DNA from: a virus
Length of the DNA: 64,000 nucleotides
IMG/VR virus record: IMGVR_UViG_3300022188_000007
Coordinates: 1-64,000 of that record
Strand: one strand, 5' to 3'
Position numbers and translations under genes: made by a program. Below are positions 7,658-14,890 of the stretch, piece by piece; within the stretch, counting starts at the first letter, position 1, and each line of letters begins with the position of its first letter. The notes under the pieces were generated by a model that was not told the origin of the DNA, did not search any database, and worked only from the letters and a program-made list of their open reading frames with translations.

Positions 7658-7790
7658 ATATACTATTACATGTTTTACACCTTATCTTGTTATATAATAC
7701 CTTAAGTACCTCACATCGTGGTCATATAACCATAGTCTAATTTTGTCGTTAAAAAATCCTTCCCATTATCTGTTTAGCCCCAGCGAAATC

Positions 7791-7812
7791 TTAAACTAAC
7801 CTATATATAGGT
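7791..7812 (+). promoter_or_regulatory. AACC...TAG element, copy 2
   Basis: TTAAACTAACC, then 6 bases, then TAGG. The core ACCTATATATAGGT is a perfect palindrome. It lies 80 bases before the adhesin start at 7893. Confidence 0.45.
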
Positions 7813-7892
7813 GTAGCACTATATTACACAGCCACATATTTTAATTGAAATATGTGAATAGTTTTAAAATAAACAGACAAAAAGGAGAAAGC

Positions 7893-8921
7893 ATGCGGAA
7901 ATTATCAGGTATTTATAATATAATAAATAATGTAAAGGGGTTATCAAAATTAGGTTATTGTAGACCTACATTAGCTGAAATATTTAATCCAAGTGAGGAT
8001 TTTAAACCTTTATGGTGTGCTGGTGGGGCAATACCTGCCTGGTTTCCACCAGATGAAGATTGGGAAGGTTACCCTGTATGGCCAGGAGCACCTGAAGAGG
8101 AGCCTGACCACTTACCGCCGTATCCCCCTAAATTAGGTGTAATACCTTGGCCTAGTCCAGATATGCCTTATGACGGGAGTGAGGGCGAAGGTGAGGGCGA
8201 GGGCGAAGGTGAGGGCGAGGGCGAGAGTTCTTCGACAGTCCCAATTGCTCCGGTTATATCTGACACATCTATAAATGGGACTACAGCAATAATAGTAGTT
8301 ACTCCTGATGTAACAGCTGACCCTGTAGTTACACAATATACAGCAACATCTTCACCTGGAGGACTTACAGGTACAGTAACTAATGTAGATGACCATTTTA
8401 CTAGCGGTACAATTAGTGTGGAAGGACTTACTAGTGGTGTAAATTATACATTTACAGTTACCTCAACTAATGCTATAGGACCTAGTACAAGCAGTATACC
8501 TAGTAATTCCATTTTAGCCGGTGATACTGGCAACAATATAAAGTTTAAAGTCTCTGACAGTAATATGGAAACTTATATGGTTCAAGGAAATGATGGTGTA
8601 GGTAGTTCTGTACTCTTTTATGAGAATCAAAGCCCAACAACATTCCCTTTTGATTATGCTTACGATACAAAACCCGTCAACTTTGAATTTAGTAATGTAT
8701 TAAATACTAATTATAGTAGTTTAGTTTCAAAAATAGAACTACTTGAATCCAATATTTGGGTGGACCGTACCAATTCAATTAATTGGAATGCGTTTGGTGA
8801 TATAAGTTGGACAGGTGCTGCTTGGGATATGTACGGCGATGCTAGATTAGAAATAGCTTTTGGTGATGGTTCTTATAGACCTATGCAAATTAGACTTACT
8901 TATTCTATTTCTTTAATATAA
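7893..8921 (+). CDS. RPT-module fibronectin-type adhesin
   Basis: A 342-residue protein. Residues 1-40 hold the module shared with two other adhesins (CRPTLAEIFNPSEDF). A tryptophan/proline-rich stretch follows (about 42-92), then an (EG)n linker near 96-112. Next comes a fibronectin type III-like domain (about 115-210, with GLTSGVNYTFTVTSTNAIGPS), and a beta-rich C-terminus with DGSYRPMQIRL. ATG 7893 was chosen because AAAAGGAGAAAG precedes it and because the module then lies at the very start, as at 34056. Likely a virion or cell-surface adhesin; function inferred from domains. Confidence 0.65.
   Translation: MRKLSGIYNIINNVKGLSKLGYCRPTLAEIFNPSEDFKPLWCAGGAIPAWFPPDEDWEGYPVWPGAPEEEPDHLPPYPPKLGVIPWPSPDMPYDGSEGEGEGEGEGEGEGESSSTVPIAPVISDTSINGTTAIIVVTPDVTADPVVTQYTATSSPGGLTGTVTNVDDHFTSGTISVEGLTSGVNYTFTVTSTNAIGPSTSSIPSNSILAGDTGNNIKFKVSDSNMETYMVQGNDGVGSSVLFYENQSPTTFPFDYAYDTKPVNFEFSNVLNTNYSSLVSKIELLESNIWVDRTNSINWNAFGDISWTGAAWDMYGDARLEIAFGDGSYRPMQIRLTYSISLI
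8181..8225 (+). repeat. Hexanucleotide repeat encoding (Glu-Gly)n
   Basis: Tandem GAGGGC units, interrupted by GAAGGT, encode an alternating Glu-Gly linker between the tryptophan-rich part and the fibronectin-like domain. Because the unit is a multiple of three, copy-number changes would alter linker length without breaking the frame. Confidence 0.85.
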
Positions 8922-8955
8922 ATCACTATTACTCTGTTGAGGTAAAATACTATTT

Positions 8956-9600
8956 ATGGGGATACATCATTTAGTCTCATTCTCGGGAGGTTTTGATAGT
9001 ACCTGCGCTGTTTTTTTGCAACTACAAGAAGGTAGCATGCCGGTACATATACACCATATTAATCTTATTAATAGGGAACGTAGAGATATAGCCGAACGAC
9101 TAGCTATTGTAGATATACTTGATTGGCTACGAGACAGCTATACTTTTACATACTCCGAATCTGTGTGTGATGTGAGGCAGGATTCGAAGAGATTTATGTC
9201 GTATGATTATAGATATTATCTACCTATACTGTGTGGTGTTGCATTGAACATGCCCTGTAAAAGAGTTGTACTCAATCTCGGCATTGTAGGATCAAGTGGT
9301 CCAGCGTACAAACCTGGTGGTATACCTTATGAGTTTATAAAAAATTGTTATTTTTTATATAGGAAAGAACACCTTATAAAATTAACGCCTGATATAATGT
9401 GCCCGACATTAGTAGGAAGCAAAAAAAAATTATTAACGTTAATACCACCCGAGTTAGCACGACTAACACATAGCTGCCGTATGCCTTACTTTAAAAATAC
9501 TAAATGGTTAAATTGTGGAAAATGTCGTACGTGCAAGGAAATGAAATTAACTAGAGGGTCGTTTAGAAATACTGACTTTGTTACTGCATTTTTAGAATAA
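8956..9600 (+). CDS. QueC-like PP-loop ATPase
   Basis: A 214-residue protein. SGGFDST (residues 10-16) is the PP-loop of the adenine-nucleotide alpha-hydrolase family. C174, C187, C190 and C193 (as CGKCRTCK) match the zinc-binding tetrad of QueC. QueC makes preQ0, the 7-cyano-7-deazaguanine precursor of queuosine and of some phage DNA modifications. Other QueC-like proteins serve in defence systems (Qat, type IV CBASS). Homology to QueC proper is otherwise weak by eye, so a different substrate is quite possible. No partner gene (queD, queE, folE or a transglycosylase) is visible here. GTTGAGG upstream is a weak ribosome site. Confidence 0.65.
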   Translation: MGIHHLVSFSGGFDSTCAVFLQLQEGSMPVHIHHINLINRERRDIAERLAIVDILDWLRDSYTFTYSESVCDVRQDSKRFMSYDYRYYLPILCGVALNMPCKRVVLNLGIVGSSGPAYKPGGIPYEFIKNCYFLYRKEHLIKLTPDIMCPTLVGSKKKLLTLIPPELARLTHSCRMPYFKNTKWLNCGKCRTCKEMKLTRGSFRNTDFVTAFLE

Positions 9601-9635
9601 TTATTACTTTTAAAAAGTTTTCACACAACATAAAA

Positions 9636-9677
9636 TTGAGGCCTGTCATAAGTATTATTTATTCGACAGGCCTCAAA
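9636..9677. terminator. Bidirectional terminator
   Basis: TTGAGGCCTGTC and GACAGGCCTCAA form a perfect 12-bp stem, with A-rich and T-rich flanks on both sides. It separates the QueC-like gene (+) from the convergent minus-strand operon. Confidence 0.9.
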
Positions 9678-9694
9678 TTAGTGATCAAGTTTTA

Positions 9695-10204
9695 TTATCT
9701 AGGAATAGAGCTAGAATATACAGGTTGTTGGGGACGAGCTTTGAAATTAGGAAGTGTTGTACTGGGAGTATAACCTAAGCCCTCCTGCAAGCACTGTGAC
9801 TGTGGTATTTCATCTCGTTGGTCTTTAATACCATTAACAGCTGCTTGTGTTATCAATGACTTACTTATTCCGGCTTCTGTAGCACACATACATAATTGAT
9901 CTATGTCTATTTTTCTGTCTGCGGCGTATAGATTAACTAAAACCTCATACGGGTTGTACTTTAAATCTACTGACGTTTTCATGACCTCACAAGTGGGATA
10001 GTCTTTATTGGTAGCTAACAATGCTTTGTATGCAGTTTTAAGGATGTCTGAATCATCTTGCGTGTACCCTAGTCCATCAGATTTAGAATTAATTTGCTTA
10101 CCTTTAATTAAAGCTTTAATTAAAGCATCTTCGCCATCAAAGGCTAAAGCGGTAGAATAAGTACCTATAAGTAATACAATTAGTAATATTATTAATTTTT
10201 TCAT
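9695..10204 (-). CDS. Secreted protein, last gene of minus operon
   Basis: A 169-residue protein. Residues 1-21 are a signal peptide (MKKLIILLIVLLIGTYSTALA) with likely cleavage after ALA. The mature part has two short repeats with GLGYT (about residues 44 and 142), and cysteines in LCMCATEAGISKSLI and YPTCEV. The tail is proline-rich. I recall similar secreted proteins in Desulfobacterota, of unknown function. It overlaps the peptide gene upstream by four bases, so it belongs to the same transcript and is coupled to it. It could be an exported partner of the peptide; that is inference. Confidence 0.65.
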   Translation of the reverse strand: MKKLIILLIVLLIGTYSTALAFDGEDALIKALIKGKQINSKSDGLGYTQDDSDILKTAYKALLATNKDYPTCEVMKTSVDLKYNPYEVLVNLYAADRKIDIDQLCMCATEAGISKSLITQAAVNGIKDQRDEIPQSQCLQEGLGYTPSTTLPNFKARPQQPVYSSSIPR

Positions 10205-10392
10205 ACTGAATGTGGTCTCCTTCCCAATATAACCTCTTTACATCTAGTAAGAAAACTAATACTTGGTAAATTGGGCCGCTCCCATGGGGGTTTAGGCTTC
10301 CAGTCTCCTGAATTGCATATAAATACTGTTTCTATAGGCCTCATTAGTTCTGATACTGCTTGGCACTTTGGTTTTATCCATGTTTTTTTCAT
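10201..10392 (-). CDS. Short peptide, RiPP-precursor-like
   Basis: A 63-residue peptide. The start (MKKTWIKPKCQ) followed by IETVFICNSG resembles short precursor-like peptides with the pattern M-K-K-x-W/Y-x-K-P ... E-x-V-x-x-C, which occur near radical-SAM or HPr-kinase-like genes in many Gram-negatives. The rest is proline- and tryptophan-rich with cysteines at 10, 26 and 51. It ends RRPHSV, with a serine at the penultimate position. It sits between the HPr-kinase-like gene and the secreted protein with 4-base overlaps on both sides. No radical SAM, PqqD-type or leader-peptidase gene is next to it, so RiPP status is a hypothesis. Confidence 0.5.
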   Translation of the reverse strand: MKKTWIKPKCQAVSELMRPIETVFICNSGDWKPKPPWERPNLPSISFLTRCKEVILGRRPHSV

Positions 10393-11219
10393 AATAGATC
10401 CTCCTCTATTTTTTTAATAATATTTTTTGATAAATTAAAATATAATTCTCTATGTTTTACGTTTAGTGTATTAAATATCCTATTAGTATATTCTCTAGTT
10501 AACATTAAATAATCTACACTATGTTTATAGAAAGCTAGTTGAGCATTAGTTTTTTTTAATATAAATGGATCAACATGATGATTTAAATAATATACTCTAT
10601 CTACTACTGAGGTCACATTATTAGCTCTATTATAAGAACCATGGCACCAGTGTCCATACATTTTGTTTTTAAGGACTAGTGTTCTATCATCACATAGCAG
10701 AGTCCACCCCTCAACCTCTAGCATCCTTGTTAGTGTCGATTTACCTCTCCCAGAGTCACCTAATAAAATAATTCCTTTATTATTTTTGGTCAGTCCATTA
10801 CCATGCAATAATAGGCCCTCGTTCTTAACTAAATAGGGGTAAAACATTAATTGATCAGAATAAAATAGACATAAATTATTCATTAGGTTTTTATCGTAGT
10901 GTTGTTTCATATGTCTAGGTAACTGTATTATCCAATCAGTATGAGCTTCATTTACTATACCTTTTATTTTATAAGGTTTATAATAATAATGATATAAATT
11001 ATTTTTATCCTTTTGTATAAGCCAATACTTATTTTTAAAAACAATAGTTAACTTTTTAAATGGATTAGTTCGTAATTTAAATACATGTGTAATTTTAATG
11101 TTTGGCTTGGATTTTGCATATTTAAATTTTAATACATTTTCAGTAAACACTAATTCTGCAGGGGTAGGGGTAGTTACTTTGATAACACAATTACAAAATT
11201 TAAAATAGGTCTTATCCAT
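10389..11219 (-). CDS. HPr-kinase-like ATPase
   Basis: A 276-residue protein from the chosen start. GDSGRGKST (about residues 154-162) is a Walker A motif, and LLCDDRTLVL (about 174-183) matches the DDR segment of HPr kinase/phosphorylase-like proteins. The N-terminal half is a basic beta-rich region. Relatives (HprK-rel, ScmC) sit next to short peptide genes, and in lasso-peptide clusters such kinases phosphorylate the C-terminal serine of the precursor. ATG 11219 was chosen over the ATG at 11237, because the latter would lie upstream of the predicted transcription start near 11220. The message would then be leaderless. It heads the three-gene minus-strand operon. Confidence 0.65.
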   Translation of the reverse strand: MDKTYFKFCNCVIKVTTPTPAELVFTENVLKFKYAKSKPNIKITHVFKLRTNPFKKLTIVFKNKYWLIQKDKNNLYHYYYKPYKIKGIVNEAHTDWIIQLPRHMKQHYDKNLMNNLCLFYSDQLMFYPYLVKNEGLLLHGNGLTKNNKGIILLGDSGRGKSTLTRMLEVEGWTLLCDDRTLVLKNKMYGHWCHGSYNRANNVTSVVDRVYYLNHHVDPFILKKTNAQLAFYKHSVDYLMLTREYTNRIFNTLNVKHRELYFNLSKNIIKKIEEDLL

Positions 11220-11226
11220 AACTAAT

Positions 11227-11254
11227 AATATATACATTAATTCATATTTGTCAA
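11227..11254 (-). promoter_or_regulatory. Sigma70-type promoter, minus strand
   Basis: On the minus strand TTGACA lies at 11254-11249, then a 16-base spacer, then TATATT at 11232-11227. The start of transcription would be near 11220, next to the ATG at 11219. This gives the minus operon its own host-type promoter. Confidence 0.75.
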
Positions 11255-11298
11255 TACACTTATTTCATTTACTGGAAATATAGATACTTTTTTATCCA

Positions 11299-11323
11299 TT
11301 TAACTGACCTATTAACTAATAAG
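11299..11323 (+). promoter_or_regulatory. AACC...TAG element, copy 11 (variant)
   Basis: TTTAACTGACC, then 10 bases, then TAA instead of TAG. It lies 65 bases before the PEP-CTERM gene. One base of the AACC core differs (GACC), so this is a weaker copy. Confidence 0.35.
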
Positions 11324-11387
11324 AACTACTAAATACATAATAGAGATACTATGTACTAATAAATTAATATTTAAAAGGAGAATTATC

Positions 11388-12047
11388 ATGAACAAATTAC
11401 TTACATACATTAGCATGTTTTTATTAGTGCTATGTATAAGTACAACTACAAACGCTACGCCGACGTATGTCAACATAGGGGACCGCATTCAAGGAATCGA
11501 TTATAATCCTTTGACCAATGCGGGCGAATTTACTTTGTACGATATAGACACCGGTTATGAGTGGAAGTCTTTCTGTCTAGAAATCAATTCAGCGCTGCCA
11601 CAGCTTACTTATGTAGGAGGATTAAGTGACTCCGCTATACCAGGAGGGGCTGGAGGGGCGGCTTCAACAGGAGACCCTATATCAGATCTTACTGCCTGGT
11701 TATATATCTCATCTCAAACTAATTCGTTATTTGGGTATGATGGTTCTAATAAAGATGCGTATGATTTACAGAATTTAATTTGGTTTGAAGAAGAAGAATT
11801 AACATATGAGGCTACTTATATGGATATGGGTCAGGTTCTACAATGGAGGACTGATTTTGCCTTATCTAATTGGAAAAATGCTGGGGCAGTACAAGTAGTT
11901 AACTTATATACAGATTCGGCTTTTAAAATACATGCACAGGACCAATTAATACTTACACCTACGGTTCCGGAACCAACCACGTTAGTTCTTCTTGGGTGTG
12001 GGTTATTATTTATAGCTTCTTTATATAGAAAGAAAATATTAAATTGA
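11388..12047 (+). CDS. PEP-CTERM sorting-signal protein
   Basis: A 219-residue protein with an N-terminal signal peptide (about residues 1-23, ending TTNA). The C-terminus from residue 193 has VPEPTTLVLLGCGLLFIA and then SLYRKK: the PEP motif, one membrane helix and a basic tail. In bacteria, exosortase cleaves at this signal and the protein is placed outside the cell, in strains that make exopolysaccharide. The middle part is beta-rich (GVDYNP-like NAGEFTLYDIDTGYEWKSF) and unlike anything I can name. A phage gene with this signal would need a host exosortase. RBS AAAAGGAG. Confidence 0.85.
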   Translation: MNKLLTYISMFLLVLCISTTTNATPTYVNIGDRIQGIDYNPLTNAGEFTLYDIDTGYEWKSFCLEINSALPQLTYVGGLSDSAIPGGAGGAASTGDPISDLTAWLYISSQTNSLFGYDGSNKDAYDLQNLIWFEEEELTYEATYMDMGQVLQWRTDFALSNWKNAGAVQVVNLYTDSAFKIHAQDQLILTPTVPEPTTLVLLGCGLLFIASLYRKKILN

Positions 12048-12065
12048 CAATTTTTGTTAACTTAG

Positions 12066-12093
12066 CTGACAAAATACAGTAGATTTATTTAAT
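12066..12093 (+). promoter_or_regulatory. Possible sigma70 promoter
   Basis: CTGACA (12066-12071), a 16-base spacer and TTTAAT (12088-12093). Both hexamers deviate from consensus. A TTGACA at 12044 has no -10 at the right distance. It would serve the secreted protein at 12188. Confidence 0.4.
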
Positions 12094-12187
12094 ATAGCTC
12101 TAAGACCTCCTTTAAACAAAGGCTTTCACGCTTGGCACAGTTATTGAATAGTAAGAAAGCAGAATTTTAATTATAAAGGAGATATCA

Positions 12188-13279
12188 ATGCTTTTTAAAA
12201 AACTCAGTTTAATGGTTGTAGCACTTTTTGTTCTAACTTACGGAACGTCATTTGCATTAGAAATTAACATCACAGAAAATTTTAATGGTTATATTCTCAC
12301 TGGAGAGAATACTGTAGCTACAGAACTTATTCTGGAAGATACAATAATTAACACAACTACTGGAGAAAAAACTTATATAAAAGATCAACTTATAAGTAAT
12401 GACTCTACTGCTAAAGTGATAACCAAAACCTTAAAACTAGACACTTTACCTACAATTATGGAGTACGGTCCTTTGGGCGAAAGACAAGGGGTTTTCTATA
12501 CAGGCAAATCTATTGTTTTAACTAAAGGTATATCAGAGTGGTATCATTTTTCAGGGGTAATGTTCGATCTAGACGTGCCTTGTGATACCTTAGCTATGAC
12601 ATTTAGTTATCTAAATAATAAAAACTCCCAAACAGGTAAAGTTAAGATCATAATTCAAGAAGTGGACCCTAGTAATAATGTCATCTGGGAAAGTGTTTGG
12701 GGAATAACCGGTTATAAGACCTATATTGACGGGTGGGAGGACATGGATCTACCAGCTAGTAGATTCGAACCCAGACTAGCCGGCAGAACCTTTAATAGGG
12801 TATGGTTGATTGAGACTGAACTATACCTAGATATCACTAGCGGACAGAATTCAGGTGGTTATTTTGATAGTGTGTCAATAAAGGCTACTAGTATAATAGA
12901 AGAACTACCTCAAGAAGAGCCTATGGATAAAGACATAACACCTCCTGTAGAAGAACCTGAAATAGATCCTGAGCTTCTAACCGATGATGTAATAGACACT
13001 ATTTTAACTGATGATATAACTGTGTCTAATGAATTATTAGAATTACTAGCTATATCAGAGAATACTTGTCCTGCTAGTAACGGATGGAAGAATCATGGTA
13101 AATATGTTAAATGTGTTACTAAACTTAAAAAAGAACTCAAGGGTGATTTTAGTGCTCAATCTCTGAAAGATATGAAGAAAATAGCAGCTAAATCTAATAT
13201 AGGTAAACGAAGTATTAAAACAAATAAAAAAATTAAAAGATGTAGCAGAAAAAATATAAGGAAACAAATAAAAAATTAA
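12188..13279 (+). CDS. Secreted protein with WKNHG motif
   Basis: A 363-residue protein. Residues 1-24 are a signal peptide ending SFA. The main part (about 25-235) looks like a beta-sandwich, with repeated Thr/Ile strands. Residues 236-262 are an acidic proline linker (EELPQEEPMDKDITPPVEEP). The end has CPASNGWKNHGKYVKCV, a motif I associate with the C-termini of exported proteins in anaerobic Gram-negatives, followed by a very basic tail. It would be exported to the periplasm or outside the cell. It may be cargo for the infected cell surface; that is a guess. RBS AAAGGAG. Confidence 0.65.
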   Translation: MLFKKLSLMVVALFVLTYGTSFALEINITENFNGYILTGENTVATELILEDTIINTTTGEKTYIKDQLISNDSTAKVITKTLKLDTLPTIMEYGPLGERQGVFYTGKSIVLTKGISEWYHFSGVMFDLDVPCDTLAMTFSYLNNKNSQTGKVKIIIQEVDPSNNVIWESVWGITGYKTYIDGWEDMDLPASRFEPRLAGRTFNRVWLIETELYLDITSGQNSGGYFDSVSIKATSIIEELPQEEPMDKDITPPVEEPEIDPELLTDDVIDTILTDDITVSNELLELLAISENTCPASNGWKNHGKYVKCVTKLKKELKGDFSAQSLKDMKKIAAKSNIGKRSIKTNKKIKRCSRKNIRKQIKN

Positions 13280-13305
13280 TGTAGTATAAATATTAAACAT
13301 AAAAA

Positions 13306-13340
13306 ATGCTAGTCTTTAATTAGGCTGGCGTTTTTTTTTG
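13306..13340 (+). terminator. Rho-independent terminator
   Basis: GCTAGTCT (13308-13315) pairs with AGGCTGGC (13322-13329), partly through G-T pairs, and is followed by nine T. It ends the secreted-protein transcript. Confidence 0.85.
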
Positions 13341-13343
13341 TAT

Positions 13344-13364
13344 TTTAAACTAACCTTATTATAG
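13344..13364 (+). promoter_or_regulatory. AACC...TAG element, copy 3
   Basis: TTTAAACTAACC, then 6 bases, then TAG. It follows the terminator directly and precedes a sigma70 promoter about 105 bases further on. Confidence 0.45.
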
Positions 13365-13468
13365 ATGAAGTAGTGTTTCTAACCAGACATGTGACTCAAT
13401 TCCCTACTTTATGAAAACCATTTCGCATTCATTTAGAGCCGTTAGACGCGTTGCTATATAATAATCCC

Positions 13469-13496
13469 TTGACAAATTAATTTTATGTACTATATT
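13469..13496 (+). promoter_or_regulatory. Sigma70-type promoter
   Basis: TTGACA (13469-13474), a 16-base spacer and TATATT (13491-13496). It drives the second series of tiny genes starting at 13531. Confidence 0.75.
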
Positions 13497-13530
13497 ATAT
13501 TTATGACTAATTAGTAACGGAGGTATTATT

Positions 13531-13698
13531 TTGAAAGAAAGACCAAAGAGAAAAAGAATTAATGAAAAAAATGCACCTATTAAATATAACACTGATAGTG
13601 GGCGTGGTCCATGTAAGGAGTGTGGTTATACCATATTTATTAAAGAATACAGCATGGAGGTATGTAATAACTGTGGACAACGATATGATAGCCTCTAA
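13531..13698 (+). CDS. Small zinc-ribbon protein, TTG start
   Basis: A 55-residue basic protein with CKEC (residues 28-31) and CNNC (residues 46-49), a zinc ribbon. It starts at TTG 13531, chosen because AACGGAGGTATTATT lies just before it and no ATG in this frame fits. The reading frame overlapping it from 13562 is a shadow, except for its last part. Confidence 0.55.
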   Translation: MKERPKRKRINEKNAPIKYNTDSGRGPCKECGYTIFIKEYSMEVCNNCGQRYDSL

Positions 13699-13795
13699 AA
13701 AGAATAGTAGCGATCAATGGTATTGGTGCAAATATTGTTTAAATGTAGTAAAATTGGGACATAAATGTATAACTTTAAGAAAAAGGAAAAACTAA
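13685..13795 (+). CDS. Tiny Cys/His protein
   Basis: A 36-residue basic protein beginning MIASKKNSSD with WCKYC and HKC, enough ligands for one zinc. The ATG lies in the last codons of the previous gene. Its stop overlaps the next ATG (TAATG). Confidence 0.45.
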   Translation: MIASKKNSSDQWYWCKYCLNVVKLGHKCITLRKRKN

Positions 13796-14058
13796 TGGAA
13801 AAAAGATCAACTACTGGAGTAACTGGAGTAGACGAAGAGGCAAATATAAAACGGACAGAATTCAATATGAATTTAAACGATACTTTAAGTTTCTCATCAG
13901 GCATTACCAATATGATTGTTATGCGAGTGCCTGGGGGATGGATTTATACCACTATACTAGATGCAGGAGTAGAGGGAGAAAAGTTTCCTCCCATTGCAAG
14001 TAGTGTATTCGTTCCTATGCATAAACCGGACATGGGGGACGGCTCAAAAAATGTATGA
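13795..14058 (+). CDS. RVPGGWIY-motif protein
   Basis: An 87-residue protein. MRVPGGWIY near residue 43 and SVFVPM near residue 71 match the gene at 2583, and the starts are also alike (MEKRSTTG against MITKKSTIG). This copy lacks the N-terminal membrane helix of that relative. RBS AAAAGGAAAAA. The function of this phage family is unknown. Confidence 0.6.
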   Translation: MEKRSTTGVTGVDEEANIKRTEFNMNLNDTLSFSSGITNMIVMRVPGGWIYTTILDAGVEGEKFPPIASSVFVPMHKPDMGDGSKNV

Positions 14059-14233
14059 TATAATAGGAATAATAACACTAGCATCATTAGTAGTGTTACC
14101 AATAGTAGCACTTTTACTTCCTATCTTTTATTATAAGGACACTTACCACCCAAACAATAAAGGACCTAAGTGTGATATCTGTGGAGAATTTCTAAGTGAA
14201 CATTCTATGTCAGAATGTGAAATGTATTGTTAG
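14051..14233 (+). CDS. Small membrane protein with cysteines
   Basis: A 60-residue protein: a hydrophobic helix (about residues 3-26), then the sequence CDICGEFL and a C-terminal CEMYC, a probable zinc site. ATG 14051 overlaps the end of the previous gene. No family recognised. Confidence 0.5.
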   Translation: MYDIIGIITLASLVVLPIVALLLPIFYYKDTYHPNNKGPKCDICGEFLSEHSMSECEMYC

Positions 14234-14242
14234 GAGGTAAGT

Positions 14243-14459
14243 ATGTCAATAGTATTAGAAATTATACAGTATAGTAGGTGTATTACTTTATATAACATTA
14301 AAATCTAGAAATAGATGTGTTTGGTGGTGGGATATTACCGACGATTGTTGGAAAACCCAATGTAGAAGAGACGCCCGTTTTATAGGCTATTCTAAGAAAG
14401 AAGCGTGGAGGTTACGAAATAAACCTTGCCCTTTCTGTAAGAAAACTACTATAATATAA
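14243..14459 (+). pseudogene. Frameshifted small membrane/zinc protein
   Basis: A strong TTAGGAGG site precedes ATG 14243, which encodes MSIVLEIIQYS and then stops at 14308. In the +1 frame the sequence continues VGVLLYITLKSRNRCVWWWD and runs to TAA 14457, with a later CPFC. Neither frame alone has both a start and this Cys-rich body, so a frame change falls near 14265-14275. This can be a pseudogene, a sequencing error, or programmed frameshifting. Confidence 0.5.
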
Positions 14460-14470
14460 AAGGAGAATTA

Positions 14471-14662
14471 ATGACAAAAATTATTCAACGTATAAAACAT
14501 GAACTAATGAAAAGAGGAGTAGGTACTGCCATTAGTTTAGAAGTTAAAGATTATTCAGAAGCCGGAGTAAGTATTTTATGTGACTGTTTACTTACACATG
14601 AAAATATAGAGGCAACTTACATAAAATTAAATGATTCGATAAAAATATTTTGTAGATATTAA
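14471..14662 (+). CDS. Unknown small protein
   Basis: A 63-residue protein beginning MTKIIQRIKHELMKRG, with mixed helix and strand character. RBS AAAAGGAG. No recognised motif. Confidence 0.55.
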   Translation: MTKIIQRIKHELMKRGVGTAISLEVKDYSEAGVSILCDCLLTHENIEATYIKLNDSIKIFCRY

Positions 14663-14677
14663 AAAAGAGGTACCACA

Positions 14678-14890
14678 ATGAAATATGAAATACTTAGGAA
14701 TAATAGGCAGGGTTCAGGGTATAGGGACTCAACACTAAGGTGCGCTAAATGTGATGGTATAAGTACTAGATATATAAAGATAAATAATAAAGATGAGTTA
14801 ATAGACCATCTACGTCCCATAATACTATGTTCTACGTGTTTATATAGCTTCATAGAAGAACTAAATGCATCAATACTGGAGGAAGTATGA
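14678..14890 (+). CDS. Small four-cysteine protein
   Basis: A 70-residue protein with CAKC (residues 22-25) and CSTC (51-54), a likely zinc finger. RBS AGAGG. It overlaps the next gene by four bases (ATGA). Confidence 0.55.
   Translation: MKYEILRNNRQGSGYRDSTLRCAKCDGISTRYIKINNKDELIDHLRPIILCSTCLYSFIEELNASILEEV

Larger units (their letters stand above)
7544..7892. other. Non-coding gap before FN3 adhesin
   Basis: 349 bases with no gene. It holds a 12-bp inverted repeat (7612-7623 and 7646-7657), the element AACC-N6-TAG at 7791-7812, and the ribosome site of the next gene. No consensus TTGACA promoter was seen. Confidence 0.6.

Noticed and set aside
12755-12785. TTCGAACC resembling a tRNA T-arm
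   Set aside because: It lies inside the secreted-protein gene and no cloverleaf can be drawn; no tRNA gene was found elsewhere in the window.
13562-13795. Long frame overlapping the small zinc-ribbon gene at 13531
   Set aside because: No ribosome site at its ATG; only its last 37 codons, from 13685, look real.
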